From: CAUJIW01 sp963205175
GTDB lineage: Bacteria; Pseudomonadota; Alphaproteobacteria; Sphingomonadales; Sphingomonadaceae
Direction: 5' to 3' (one strand)
Assembly (NCBI GenBank): GCA_041060555.1
Contig: JBEUDS010000017.1
DNA length: 64,000 nt
This document shows, piece by piece, positions 40,618 to 49,792 of the stretch. Each line of letters starts with the position of its first letter. Positions within the stretch are counted from its first letter, which is position 1. The notes beneath the pieces were generated by a model. The model was not told the origin of the DNA. It searched no databases and saw only the letters and a program-made list of their open reading frames with translations. The translations under genes were made by a program, and so were the position numbers.

Positions 40618-40878
40618 ATGATCACTGGTCCCCAAATGCGCGCCGCGCGTGCTCTTCTCGGTATCGACCAGAAGACCCTCGCAGAACTAGCCGGGCTTTC
40701 CGTGCCGACGATCCAGCGGATGGAGGCCAGCACCGGAAATGTGCGCGGCGTCGTCGACAGCCTGACCAAGGTCGTGGCGGCACTCGAATTCGCCGGTGTC
40801 GAACTGATCGGAGAAGGCGCGGCCAGCCCGGCTGGCGGACGAGGCGTACGACTGAAGGCGCCTCCGCCAAAACACTGA
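40618..40878 (+). CDS. XRE-family HTH regulator next to SulP
   Basis: The 86-aa product begins MITGPQMRAARALLGIDQKT, with HTH LAELAGLSVPTIQRMEASTG and a short C-terminal domain (LEFAGVELIGEGAASPAGGR). The same protein type occurs in front of SulP-family genes in many Alphaproteobacteria, so it probably controls the transporter and itself. The gap to the transporter start is 78 bases. Confidence 0.85.
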   Translation: MITGPQMRAARALLGIDQKTLAELAGLSVPTIQRMEASTGNVRGVVDSLTKVVAALEFAGVELIGEGAASPAGGRGVRLKAPPPKH

Positions 40879-40956
40879 TTCCTCTCAATCCGCGACGGCG
40901 ACCGCCGACATCAGGCCGACGATCCCGCCGCTTCCTTCCCAAAGGTGCGGCCACAG

Positions 40957-42672
40957 ATGAAAGACCAGACCACCAGACAGAGCGATACTCCGAGCTTCGC
41001 CGAGCTCTTCACCCCGAAACTCGTTACCGTCCTGCGGGAAGGCTACGGGCTGACGCAGTTGCGCACGGACGGCATCGCCGGGTTGACCGTTGCCATCGTG
41101 GCGTTGCCACTCTCTATGGCGATCGCTATCGCGTCCGGCGCGACGCCGGCGCAGGGGCTCTACACGGCCATCGTCGGCGGTTTCTTTGTCTCGCTTCTTG
41201 GCGGATCGCGGTTCCAGATCGGCGGTCCGGCCGGGGCTTTCATCGTACTGGTCGCTGCCACAGTGGCCCAGCATGGGATGGAAGGGCTGATTCTTGCCAC
41301 GTTCTTGTCGGGACTGATGCTCGCGGTCATAGGGTTCCTGCGCCTTGGCACCTTCATCAAGTTTATTCCCTTTCCGGTCACTGTGGGGTTCACGGCGGGG
41401 ATCGCGGTCATCATCTTCGCCAGCCAGATCAAGGAGCTGTTCGGCTTGACGCTGGCGAATGAACCGGGCGAGTTGCTGGAAAAAATCCCTGCGCTTTGGG
41501 AGGCGCGGGCGAGCCTGACTCCAGCCGCCCTTGGCGTTTCCGTTGCCACTGTCGCGGTTATCCTAGGACTGCGGCGCTGGCGCCCGCACTGGCCAGGGAT
41601 GCTGATCGCTGTAGGCCTTGCTGCGGCCGCAACCGGGTTGCTGGAATTGCCGGTGCAGACCATCGGCACGAAGTTCGGCGGGATCCCGTCGTCGCTCCCG
41701 GCGCCGCAGCTTCCGTCCTTCTCAATGGAAGCTGTCCTCGCGGTCCTCCCGGCCGCCATCTCCTTCACCCTGCTGGGCGCCATTGAGTCGTTGCTTTCTG
41801 CCGTTGTGGCCGATGGCATGACTGGCCGCCGCCACCGTTCAAATTGCGAATTGGTGGCGCAGGGCGCGGCCAATATCGGATCGTCCCTGTTTGGTGGCTT
41901 CTGCGTGACCGGCACCATCGCGCGGACCGCGACCAATGTCCGGGCCGGTGCGCATGGCCCAGTGGCGGGCATGCTACACGCCCTGTTCATCCTGTTGTTC
42001 ATGCTTATAGCCGCGCCGCTCGCCTCCTACATCCCGCTGGCGGCGCTCGCCGGGGTGCTGGCCGTCGTGGCGTGGAACATGATCGAGAAACCGGCTATCG
42101 CGATCCTCGTCCGCTCAGGCTGGGGCGAGGCGACAGTCCTCGGCGCCACCTTCTTCCTCACCATCTTCCGCGACCTGACCGAGGCCATCGTCGTTGGCTT
42201 CGCGCTCGGATCGGTCCTCTTCATTCATCGCATGAGCCGGACAACCTCGGTTGCGACGGACGGCGCCTTCGTCGGCCGCGACGAAGCCGACACGGCCCAC
42301 CCGCGCGGAGCGTACCACGAGGAGCAGGCCGCGAACCCGGACGTGGTCATCTACCGGATCACCGGTGCGCTCTTTTTCGGCGCGACGGCCTCGATCGGAT
42401 CGGTCCTCGACCGCATCCAGGATACCCACAAGGCGCTGATCGTGGACTTCTCGGCCGTGCCGTTCCTCGACTCGACCGGCGCCAACATGATCGAGGGCTT
42501 GGCCCACAAGGCGCACAAACAGGGTGTAACGCTCTGGCTCACCGGCGCCAAACGCGACATCCAGCGCGTCTTCGTGACCCACGGGCTGAAGCGCCCACTG
42601 GTACACTATGCGACCACGATTGAGGATGCGCTGGAAAAGCTCCGCAAGGTAACGTGGCCGATCAGTCCGTGA
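40957..42672 (+). CDS. SulP family inorganic anion transporter with STAS domain
   Basis: A 571-aa inner-membrane protein with 10-14 hydrophobic helices between about 30 and 420 and a cytoplasmic STAS domain at about 450-560 (FLDSTGANMIEGLAHKAHKQ). SulP signature segments include AIVALPLSMAIAIASGATPA and GGFFVSLLGGSRFQIGGPAG. Bacterial members move sulfate, bicarbonate or other anions with sodium or protons; the substrate here cannot be read from sequence. Start is ATG 40957; a GTG at 40945 would add four residues. GC content is lower than the core genes to the right. Confidence 0.92.
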   Translation: MKDQTTRQSDTPSFAELFTPKLVTVLREGYGLTQLRTDGIAGLTVAIVALPLSMAIAIASGATPAQGLYTAIVGGFFVSLLGGSRFQIGGPAGAFIVLVAATVAQHGMEGLILATFLSGLMLAVIGFLRLGTFIKFIPFPVTVGFTAGIAVIIFASQIKELFGLTLANEPGELLEKIPALWEARASLTPAALGVSVATVAVILGLRRWRPHWPGMLIAVGLAAAATGLLELPVQTIGTKFGGIPSSLPAPQLPSFSMEAVLAVLPAAISFTLLGAIESLLSAVVADGMTGRRHRSNCELVAQGAANIGSSLFGGFCVTGTIARTATNVRAGAHGPVAGMLHALFILLFMLIAAPLASYIPLAALAGVLAVVAWNMIEKPAIAILVRSGWGEATVLGATFFLTIFRDLTEAIVVGFALGSVLFIHRMSRTTSVATDGAFVGRDEADTAHPRGAYHEEQAANPDVVIYRITGALFFGATASIGSVLDRIQDTHKALIVDFSAVPFLDSTGANMIEGLAHKAHKQGVTLWLTGAKRDIQRVFVTHGLKRPLVHYATTIEDALEKLRKVTWPISP

Positions 42673-43006
42673 ACACAGCTGATGACTGTGTGTTCAAGGG
42701 AAACATCGAACCCGGCTGCCAGAAGCCAAAGCACCGGACAGAATTCGGGCGATTGCGGGCACCCCCCCCGTCGTCCCGCTATGAAACGCCTACCGCGTGT
42801 TTCCCCAGCGGCCTCGCCAACCGGAAGAACGCCCGCTCAATCCATTGTTGTCGGACCTGAGAAACCGGCTGAAAACGCTGGCTTTCGCGAAGCCGAACCA
42901 GTCCAGACGTGGTTCGCTCGGTTTGAGACGAAAGCTGTTCAGAGACCCAAAATCGGTGCCGTGCCAGTCTCCGAGGTTCAGTCGCATCGGCTAAACGCCT
43001 TTGAAA
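42673..43006. other. low-GC non-coding stretch between SulP and tRNA-Ser
   Basis: These 334 bases have lower GC (about 57 percent) than either side and no recognisable gene. Short open frames cross it on both strands without domains. An imperfect stem (ACACAG/CTGTGT, 42673-42692) follows the SulP stop. This stretch is the boundary between accessory DNA and the core block and may hold remains of an integration event. Confidence 0.5.
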
Positions 43007-43035
43007 CAAAAAGAAAAAGGCCCCCAGCGGGAGCC
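43007..43035 (-). terminator. intrinsic terminator of tRNA-Ser
   Basis: On the minus strand GGCTCCC and GGGGGCC (43035-43029 and 43025-43019) pair with one G-U around a three-base loop, followed by TTTTTCTTTTTG. It begins 26 bases after the tRNA 3' end, so the tRNA transcription unit is intact. Confidence 0.85.
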
Positions 43036-43058
43036 TCATCTCTGGTTCGCTACAAGAT

Positions 43059-43150
<92 letters not shown>

Positions 43151-43294
43151 GCGAGATCGCCAGAAATGGGGCCGGAGCCCCCTGCCGGTTGACAGCGAGC
43201 CGCGTTCATAGGCGACGACGCGGCAGTTGTGAAGCCTCTGTTTTACACCGCGGTCACAAGCGGGTCGGGGTCGACGGGGATGCGATCCGCGGCC

Positions 43295-44779
43295 TCAGGC
43301 GGCACAGCAGGGCGGCGGGGTGAAGCCGGCCAGGCCGGCGGCCTCCAGCGCCCGGGCGAAGGCGATGGTGGTGTGGTCGGCGAACGGCCGGCCGATGATC
43401 TGCACGCTGCCCGGCAGGCCGTTGGCGGTGGGACCGAGCGGCGCCACGGTGGCCGGCAGCCGCAGCAGGGTGGCCAGTGCGATCCACACCAGCCCCTCGA
43501 CATAGCGGCGGCTGTGGCCGTCGACGCCGAGCTGACGCGACAGCATGTCGCCGGCATGCGCATGCGGATGCGCCGTCCACGGCATGGTGGGGGTCAGCAG
43601 CACGTCGACGTCGTCGAACAGGCGCAGCGCCTGCGCCATCAGCCGGGCGCGGCGTTCCTCCATCTCCTGGTGCGCCCGGTAGCTCATGGTGGCGGCATTG
43701 ACATAGGCGCTGCGGCTGGTGGTGTCGGTCCAGCCCAGCCAGGCCATGGCGTTGGTCCAGGGACTCATCGCCTGCATGGCCAGGAACTGCATGTCCGGCG
43801 TCAGGCCGGCGACCTCGGCGGTGAGAAACGGCACATAAAGGTCGTGGACCGCCTCCAGGCTGCTGCCATCGATGAAGCGCAGCTCGAACGGCACGCCGGC
43901 CTTGTCGAGCCCCACCAGCAGCGTCTGCAACTGGCCAGCCACCGCCTGTTCCAGCGGGCAATAGGGGTCGTCGATCCACACCGCCACCTTGAACCGGCGC
44001 AACTCGCTGGCCGGCGCGGGCGGCAGGGTCACCGGCGGCCCCCAGGCGTCCGGCGCCGGTCCGGCCAGCACATCCAGCATCAGCGCCAGATCGGCGGCCG
44101 AGCGGGCCAGCGGGCCGACCACCTGCAGATCGGCTTCCATCATCACGCCCGGCTGTGGCGGCACATGGCCACGGCTGGGGATCAGTCCCCAGGTCGGCTT
44201 GTGGGCGAACACGCCGCAATAATGGGCCGGGTTGCGCACCGAACCGCCGATGTCGCTGCCCAGCTCCAGCGGCGTCAGGCCGGCGGCCAGCGCCGTCGCC
44301 GCGCCGCCGGAGGAGCCGCCGCAGGTGCGCGCCAGATCCCACGGGTTGTTGGTGGTGCCGAACAGCGGGTTGTAGGTCTGCAGATCGAGCGCGAAGGTCG
44401 GCACGTTGGTCTTGCCGATGATCAGCGCGCCGGCCGCCTTCAGGCGCTCGACCGCGATGGCGTCCCGCTTGGGGCGGTGGCGCTTGAGCGTCGGCGAGCC
44501 GGCGGTGGTGGCGAAGCCGGTGACGTCGAAGCAGTCCTTCACCGTCATCGGCAGGCCATGCAGCGGCCCCAGCGAATCGCCGCGCGCCCGGGCGGCGTCG
44601 GCCTCGGCGGCCCGGGCCAGCGCGACCTCGGCGTCGAAGGCGACGATGGCGTTGACCACCGGGTTCACCGCCGCGTAGCGCTCGGCCATGGCGTTGACCA
44701 GGGCAACGCTGGTGATCGTGCCCGCGGCCAGACGGTCCAGCAGCTCGGTCGCCGTGGCAAAGGCTAAGGTGTCGCTCAT
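43295..44779 (-). CDS. amidase signature family hydrolase
   Basis: This 494-aa enzyme has the Ser-cisSer-Lys triad: K81 in GLPMTVKDCFDV, S156 in RTCGGSSGGAATA and nucleophile S180 in GSDIGGSVRNPA. It should hydrolyse an amide; substrates in the family range from fatty acid amides to indoleacetamide and cannot be told here. It is not GatA of the tRNA amidotransferase, since no gatC or gatB is nearby and the C-terminal part differs. ATG at 44779 has GGGGGA upstream. It stands alone between tRNA-Ser and the divergent rplU operon. Confidence 0.92.
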   Translation of the reverse strand: MSDTLAFATATELLDRLAAGTITSVALVNAMAERYAAVNPVVNAIVAFDAEVALARAAEADAARARGDSLGPLHGLPMTVKDCFDVTGFATTAGSPTLKRHRPKRDAIAVERLKAAGALIIGKTNVPTFALDLQTYNPLFGTTNNPWDLARTCGGSSGGAATALAAGLTPLELGSDIGGSVRNPAHYCGVFAHKPTWGLIPSRGHVPPQPGVMMEADLQVVGPLARSAADLALMLDVLAGPAPDAWGPPVTLPPAPASELRRFKVAVWIDDPYCPLEQAVAGQLQTLLVGLDKAGVPFELRFIDGSSLEAVHDLYVPFLTAEVAGLTPDMQFLAMQAMSPWTNAMAWLGWTDTTSRSAYVNAATMSYRAHQEMEERRARLMAQALRLFDDVDVLLTPTMPWTAHPHAHAGDMLSRQLGVDGHSRRYVEGLVWIALATLLRLPATVAPLGPTANGLPGSVQIIGRPFADHTTIAFARALEAAGLAGFTPPPCCAA

Positions 44780-44916
44780 CGATCCCCCGATCAGACGCGC
44801 CGGCGGGCCGCCCCGGGACACAGCTTAAAAGGCAGCCGCCTGGCGGCGCAATCTGCTGGTGGCGTCAGGCCGGCCGGACAGGCGTAATTTTCCCGCGCCG
44901 GCGGGCGTGAGTCCCG

Positions 44917-44944
44917 TTGACTTGGCACGGTCAGTCGGTATATG
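44917..44944 (+). promoter_or_regulatory. promoter of rplU-rpmA
   Basis: TTGACT (44917-44922) and TATATG (44939-44944) are 16 bases apart. The extended -35 TTGACTTGGC recurs before argD (60584) and nearly so before the DEAD-box gene. A start near 44951 leaves a leader of about 72 nt before rplU. Confidence 0.7.
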
Positions 44945-45023
44945 TCCGCCACTTCACGAGATCGGCCTCGCGGGGACCGACAGGTTCCCTGTTGCCGGTT
45001 GTTAAAGAAGAAGGTTTGGAGCC

Positions 45024-45323
45024 ATGTACGCTGTTGTGCGCACCGGCGGTAAGCAGTACCGCGTCGCCGCTGACGACACCATCTCCGTCGAGAAGCTCGA
45101 CGGCGCCAAGGGCGATTCGGTCACGCTGTCGGAAGTCCTGCTGGTTGGCGAGGGCGCCGACGTGAAGACGGGCGCTGGCGCCACGGTGTCGGCCGAGATC
45201 GTCGACCAGATCAAGGGCGACAAGGTGGTGATCTTCAAGAAGAAGCGCCGCCACAACTATCGCCGCAAGCTGGGTCACCGTCAGCAGCTGACGGTGCTCA
45301 AGGTCACTGGCATCAACGCGTAA
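45024..45323 (+). CDS. rplU: 50S ribosomal protein bL21
   Basis: The 99-aa protein begins MYAVVRTGGKQYRVAADDTI and ends in the conserved FKKKRRHNYRRKLGHRQQLT region that contacts 23S rRNA. Size is normal for bL21. TTTGGAG lies seven bases before the start. It forms the usual rplU-rpmA operon with bL27 seventeen bases downstream. Confidence 0.99.
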   Translation: MYAVVRTGGKQYRVAADDTISVEKLDGAKGDSVTLSEVLLVGEGADVKTGAGATVSAEIVDQIKGDKVVIFKKKRRHNYRRKLGHRQQLTVLKVTGINA

Positions 45324-45340
45324 CGTCGAGGGAGTAGACC

Positions 45341-45610
45341 ATGGCACATAAAAAGGCAGGCGGTTCATCCCGGAACGGGCGCGACTCGGCTGGTCGCCGT
45401 CTTGGCGTGAAGAAGTTTGGCGGCGAGACTGTGATCGCCGGCAACATCATCGTCCGCCAGCGCGGCACCAAGTGGCACCCGGGCCGCAATGTCGGCATCG
45501 GCAAGGACCACACCATCTTCGCTCTCATCGAGGGCAAGGTAAGCTTTCATGACGGCAAGCTCGGGCGCTCGTACATCAGCGTCGACCCGATGCCGGCCGC
45601 GGCGGAATAA
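45341..45610 (+). CDS. rpmA: 50S ribosomal protein bL27
   Basis: The 89-aa protein opens MAHKKAGGSSRNGRDSAGRR, the conserved N-terminus that reaches the peptidyl transferase centre, followed by LGVKKFGGETVIAGNIIVRQ. GAGGGAG precedes the start. It is the second gene of the rplU operon, and a strong hairpin terminator follows about 60 bases after the stop. Confidence 0.99.
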   Translation: MAHKKAGGSSRNGRDSAGRRLGVKKFGGETVIAGNIIVRQRGTKWHPGRNVGIGKDHTIFALIEGKVSFHDGKLGRSYISVDPMPAAAE

Positions 45611-45669
45611 CAGCGGCACTCCATGACAGGGTCGCCGCACCAGTGGCGACCCGGCCGTGATTTCCGATG

Positions 45670-45703
45670 AGAGGGAGATGGGTCGCCATCTCCCTCTTTG
45701 CGT
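45670..45703 (+). terminator. intrinsic terminator after rpmA
   Basis: AGAGGGAGATGG (45670-45681) pairs perfectly with CCATCTCCCTCT (45686-45697) around a GTCG loop, then TTGCGTTT. A second 8-bp hairpin, GGGTCGCC/GGCGACCC, lies just before it at 45629-45652. Together they should end the ribosomal protein transcript. Confidence 0.8.
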
Positions 45704-45778
45704 TTCTCCCTCTCGCCACGCGCTACCGCGCCGGACCGGCCAGGCCGATTCGCCGCGACCCTTGGGAGGGGAAGAGAC

Positions 45779-46333
45779 ATGTTCATTCGCACTGACAGAC
45801 TGCTGTTGCGGCCGCTGTGGCCGGAGGATGCGCCGGCGGTGGCGCGCGGCGCCGGCGACCGGGCGGTGGCGTGGATGCTCGCGCGGGTGCCCCATCCCTA
45901 CACGCTGCATGACGCCGCGGTGTTCATCGACGGCTTGCAGGGCGCGCCGGAGCCGGTGTTCGCCATGCTGACCCATGACCTGCCGGAGGTGCCGCTGGTC
46001 GGCGTCATCGGCCTGCACCGGGGCGATGGCGGCTATGAGCTGGGGTACTGGCTGGCGCGCGCGGCGTGGGGCTGTGGCTATGCCACCGAGGCCGGCCGGG
46101 CGGTGCTGGATCTGGCGTTCGAGGGCTTGCGCCTGCCACGCGTGGTCGCAGACCATTTTCACGACAATCCGGCGTCCGGCCGCGTGCTGGCCAAGCTCGG
46201 CTTCCGGCCGGTTGGCATGGCGCCGCGACACAGTCTGGCGCGGGGCGGGCTGGTGGACAGCCGCACGGTCGCATTGACGAGGCCCCAGTGGCGCGCCCAT
46301 AGAGCGGGACAGATGGAGATGAAGGCCGCATGA
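45779..46333 (+). CDS. GNAT family N-acetyltransferase (RimJ/RimL-like)
   Basis: The 184-aa protein begins MFIRTDRLLLRPLWPEDAPA and has the acetyl-CoA-binding region YWLARAAWGCGYATEAGRAV and HDNPASGRVLAKLGFRPVGM. Relatives acetylate ribosomal protein or small-molecule amines. In many Alphaproteobacteria a GNAT gene sits between rpmA and obgE, as here. The ATG at 45779 follows GGGAGGGG; an upstream open extension runs through the rpmA terminator and is not coding. It overlaps obgE by four bases. Confidence 0.93.
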   Translation: MFIRTDRLLLRPLWPEDAPAVARGAGDRAVAWMLARVPHPYTLHDAAVFIDGLQGAPEPVFAMLTHDLPEVPLVGVIGLHRGDGGYELGYWLARAAWGCGYATEAGRAVLDLAFEGLRLPRVVADHFHDNPASGRVLAKLGFRPVGMAPRHSLARGGLVDSRTVALTRPQWRAHRAGQMEMKAA

Positions 46334-47358
46334 AGTTTCTCGACCAGTGCAAGATCTTTCTGCGCTCAGGACAGGGCGGGGACGGCTGCGTCTCCTTCCG
46401 CCGCGAGAAGTTCGTCGAGTATGGCGGACCCGATGGGGGTGACGGCGGCAAGGGCGGCGACATCATCATCGAGTGCGTCGATGGCCTCAACACCCTGATC
46501 GACTATCGCTACACCCAGCATTTCCGCGCCGAGCGCGGCCACCACGGCATGGGCCGCAACCGCACCGGCGCGCATGGCGCCGACATGGTGCTGAAGGTGC
46601 CGGCCGGCACCCAGGTGCTGGACGACGACCGCGAGCATGTGCTGGCCGACCTCACCGAGCCCGGCCAGCGGGTGGTGCTGTTGCGCGGTGGCGATGGCGG
46701 CAAGGGCAACGCCCATTTCAAGACCTCCACCAACCGGGCGCCGCGCAAGTTCATCCCCGGCTATCCGGGCGAGGAAATGTGGGTGTGGCTGCGCCTCAAG
46801 CTGATCGCCGACGCCGGCCTGGTCGGCCTGCCCAACGCCGGCAAGTCCACCTTCCTCAACGCGGTGTCCAACGCGCGGGCCAAGGTGGGGGACTATCCCT
46901 TCACCACCTTGAAGCCGCAGCTCGGCGTGGTGCGCCACAAGAGCCGCGAGTTCGTGCTCGCCGACATTCCCGGCCTGATCAAGGGCGCGGCGGAGGGGGT
47001 CGGCATCGGCGACCGCTTCCTCGGTCACATCGAGCGCTGCCGGGTGCTGCTGCATCTGGTCGACGGCACGGCCGACAGCCCGACCAAGGCCTATCGCACG
47101 GTGCGCGAGGAGCTGGAGATGTACGGCGCCGGGCTGGAGGACAAGCCGGAGATCGTCGCGCTGAACAAGATCGACACGCTGGACCCGGCGGCGCTCAAGC
47201 GGCGCCAGTCGGCGCTGTCGCGCGCCATCGGCAAGCCGGTCCATCTGGTCTCGGCCGCCAGCGGCGAGGGGCTGGAGCCCATCCTCGACAAGCTGATCGA
47301 GAGTGTCGGCCGCTCGGTGGTCGAGCGGGCGGAGGAGACCGAATGGTCGCCGCTTTGA
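46330..47358 (+). CDS. obgE: GTPase ObgE/CgtA
   Basis: This 342-aa essential GTPase assists 50S ribosome assembly and stress control. The glycine-rich Obg fold is at 1-158, G1 GLPNAGKS at 166-173, G3 DIPG at 212-215 and G4 NKID at 279-282. The C-terminal OCT domain of Gram-positive members is absent, as usual in Alphaproteobacteria. It is coupled to the acetyltransferase (ATGA) and overlaps proB by 16 bases. Confidence 0.98.
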   Translation: MKFLDQCKIFLRSGQGGDGCVSFRREKFVEYGGPDGGDGGKGGDIIIECVDGLNTLIDYRYTQHFRAERGHHGMGRNRTGAHGADMVLKVPAGTQVLDDDREHVLADLTEPGQRVVLLRGGDGGKGNAHFKTSTNRAPRKFIPGYPGEEMWVWLRLKLIADAGLVGLPNAGKSTFLNAVSNARAKVGDYPFTTLKPQLGVVRHKSREFVLADIPGLIKGAAEGVGIGDRFLGHIERCRVLLHLVDGTADSPTKAYRTVREELEMYGAGLEDKPEIVALNKIDTLDPAALKRRQSALSRAIGKPVHLVSAASGEGLEPILDKLIESVGRSVVERAEETEWSPL

Positions 47359-48503
47359 GCCAGATTCCCGTTGACGCGCTGGTGGGCGCCGGGCTGTTCG
47401 CGCCCGCCGTCTGCCGCCGGCTGGTGGTCAAGATCGGCTCGTCGCTGCTGGTGACCGCCGAGGGGCAGGTCCGCCGCGCCTGGCTGGCCGATCTGGTCGC
47501 GGCGCTCGCCGCCCGGCGGGCGCAGGGCCAGCAGATCCTGGTGGTGTCCTCGGGCGCGGTGGCGCTGGGCGCCCGCCGCCTGAAGCTGGCCAAGGGCGGC
47601 CGGGCGAGCCTTGAGGACGCCCAGGCGGCGGCGGCCGTCGGTCAGATCGAACTGGCGCAGGTCTATGCCGAGCTGTTCGCCGGCCATGGCGTCCAGGCGG
47701 CTCAGATGCTGCTGACGCTCGACGATCTGGAGGACCGCCGGCGTTATCTCAACGTGCGCGCCACCGCCGACCGGCTGGTCGAGGCCGGCGCGGTGCCGGT
47801 GATCAACGAGAATGATACCGTCGCCACCGCCGAGATCCGCTTCGGCGACAACGACCGGCTGGCGGCGCGGGTCGGCCAGGCCGTCGAGGCCGATGGCGTC
47901 ATTCTGCTGTCCGACATCGACGGGCTCTATACCGGCGACCCCAAGCGCGACCCCGACGCGACGCTGATCCCGCTGGTGCCAGTGCTGACGCCCGAGATCG
48001 AGGCGATGGCCGGGGGGACGACAGGCATGGGCTCCGGCGGCATGGTCTCCAAGCTGCAGGCGGCGCGCATCGCCGCCTCGGGCGGCTGCCACATGGCGAT
48101 CATCTCCGGCAAGGTCGACCACCCGCTGGCCCGTTTCGAGAGCCAGGGCATCGGCACCGTGTTCCCGGCGCCGGAAGCCGCGCCGGTGGCGCGCAAGCGC
48201 TGGCTGGCCGGGCGGCTGACGGTGGCTGGCACGCTGGTCATCGACGACGGCGCGGTGACGGCGCTGCGCCAGGGGCGCAGCCTGTTGCCGGCCGGCGTTC
48301 GCGCGGTCAGCGGCGGTTTCCAGCGTGGCGACGTGGTCGACATCGCCGGCCCCGACGGCCGGGTGGTGGCGCGCGGTCTGGCGGGGTATCCGTCCGACGA
48401 GGCGGTCCGGCTGTGTGGCCGCAAGAGCCATGAAATCGAGGCGGTGCTGGGTTATGCGCCCCGCGCCGCGATGATCCACCGTGACGACCTGGTGATGCTA
48501 TGA
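47343..48503 (+). CDS. proB: glutamate 5-kinase
   Basis: The 386-aa enzyme phosphorylates glutamate, the first step of proline synthesis. The kinase domain spans about 20-270 (RLVVKIGSSLLVTAEGQVRR; VVSSGAVALGARRL; INENDTVATAEIRFGDNDRL; GTTGMGSGGMVSKLQAARIA) and a PUA domain covers about 290-375. GGAGGAG lies before the ATG inside the end of obgE. Its stop overlaps proA in ATGA style. Confidence 0.98.
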   Translation: MVAALSQIPVDALVGAGLFAPAVCRRLVVKIGSSLLVTAEGQVRRAWLADLVAALAARRAQGQQILVVSSGAVALGARRLKLAKGGRASLEDAQAAAAVGQIELAQVYAELFAGHGVQAAQMLLTLDDLEDRRRYLNVRATADRLVEAGAVPVINENDTVATAEIRFGDNDRLAARVGQAVEADGVILLSDIDGLYTGDPKRDPDATLIPLVPVLTPEIEAMAGGTTGMGSGGMVSKLQAARIAASGGCHMAIISGKVDHPLARFESQGIGTVFPAPEAAPVARKRWLAGRLTVAGTLVIDDGAVTALRQGRSLLPAGVRAVSGGFQRGDVVDIAGPDGRVVARGLAGYPSDEAVRLCGRKSHEIEAVLGYAPRAAMIHRDDLVML

Positions 48504-49783
48504 ACGACATGACGACTCCCGCCGCCGATCCCGTGACCCTGGTGCGTGACATGGCGCGGGCCGCCCAGGCGGCGGTCCACGCGCTGGGGCTGGCCAGCAC
48601 CGAGGTCAAGAACCGGGCGATCAATGCCGCCGCGGCCGCCATTCGCGCCCGCGAGGCCGACATTCTCGCCGCCAACACCCGCGACATGGAGGCCGGCCGC
48701 GCCAAGGGGCTGACCCCGGCGATGCTCGACCGGCTGGAGTTGAACCCGAAGCGCATCGAGGCCATCGCCGCCGGGCTGGAAGCGGTGGCGGCACTGCCGG
48801 ACCCGGTGGGACGGGTCAGCGAGGCGTGGACCCGCCCCAACGGCCTGCGCATCGAGCGGGTGAGCGTGCCGCTGGGTGTCATTGGCGTCATTTACGAAAG
48901 CCGGCCCAACGTGACGGCGGACGCCGGCGCGCTGACGCTGAAGGCCGGCAACGCCGTCATCCTGCGCGGCGGCTCCGAATCGCTGCATTCCTCGCGCGCC
49001 ATCCATGCCTGCCTGGTGGCGGGATTGCAGGCCGCCGGGCTGCCGGAGGCGGCGATCCAGCTGGTGGGCACGCCCGACCGCGCGGCGGTGGGGGCCATGC
49101 TGACGGCGACCGGGCTGATCGACATCATCGTGCCGCGCGGCGGCAAGTCGCTGGTGGCCCGGGTACAGGAAGAGGCGCGGGTGCCAGTGTTCGCCCACCT
49201 GGAAGGCATCTGCCACACCTATCTGGATCAATCGGCGACGATTGAAATGGCCATCGCGGTGACGTTGAACGCCAAGATGCGCCGCACCGGCATCTGTGGC
49301 GCCACCGAGACGCTGCTGATCGACCGCGCCGCCGCCGGGCGGCTGGCCGGGCCGGTGATCGGCGCCCTGCTGGAGGCCGGCTGCACCGTGCGCGCCGAGG
49401 CCGACGTGCGATCGCTCGATCCGCGCATCGAGGCGGCGACGGAGGCCGACTGGACCACCGAGTATCTCGACGCCATCATCGCCGTGAAGCTGGTGGACGG
49501 CGTCGCCGGCGCCATCGCCCATATCAACGCCTATGGCTCGCACCACACCGATGCCATCATCGCCGAGGACGCCGACACCGCCGCCCGCTTCCTGCGCGAG
49601 GTCGATTCGGCGATCGTGCTGCACAACGCCTCGACCCAGTTCGCCGATGGCGGCGAGTTCGGCTTCGGTGCCGAGATCGGCATTTCCACCGGGCGCATCC
49701 ATGCCCGCGGCCCGGTTGGTGTCGAGCAGCTCACCACCTACAAATATGTGGTGCGCGGCAGCGGCCAGACCCGGCCGTCCTGA
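48500..49783 (+). CDS. proA: glutamate-5-semialdehyde dehydrogenase
   Basis: The 427-aa NADPH enzyme reduces glutamyl phosphate to the semialdehyde, the second step of proline synthesis. The catalytic cysteine is C266 in RRTGICGATETLL; other marks are VIYESRPNVTADAGALTLKA, RGGSESLHSSRAIH and the C-terminal GFGAEIGISTGRIHARGPVG. Start overlaps proB. A nine-base gap leads to nadD. Confidence 0.98.
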   Translation: MNDMTTPAADPVTLVRDMARAAQAAVHALGLASTEVKNRAINAAAAAIRAREADILAANTRDMEAGRAKGLTPAMLDRLELNPKRIEAIAAGLEAVAALPDPVGRVSEAWTRPNGLRIERVSVPLGVIGVIYESRPNVTADAGALTLKAGNAVILRGGSESLHSSRAIHACLVAGLQAAGLPEAAIQLVGTPDRAAVGAMLTATGLIDIIVPRGGKSLVARVQEEARVPVFAHLEGICHTYLDQSATIEMAIAVTLNAKMRRTGICGATETLLIDRAAAGRLAGPVIGALLEAGCTVRAEADVRSLDPRIEAATEADWTTEYLDAIIAVKLVDGVAGAIAHINAYGSHHTDAIIAEDADTAARFLREVDSAIVLHNASTQFADGGEFGFGAEIGISTGRIHARGPVGVEQLTTYKYVVRGSGQTRPS

Positions 49784-49792
49784 CCGCCGGCG

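Noticed and set aside
43229..44767. 512-codon plus-strand frame opposite the amidase
   Set aside because: Antisense of a clear amidase with intact triad; no domain in the plus-strand translation.
46473..47342. Long upstream extension of proB through obgE
   Set aside because: This part is the out-of-frame reading of obgE; the kinase core starts just after the ATG at 47343 with GGAGGAG.
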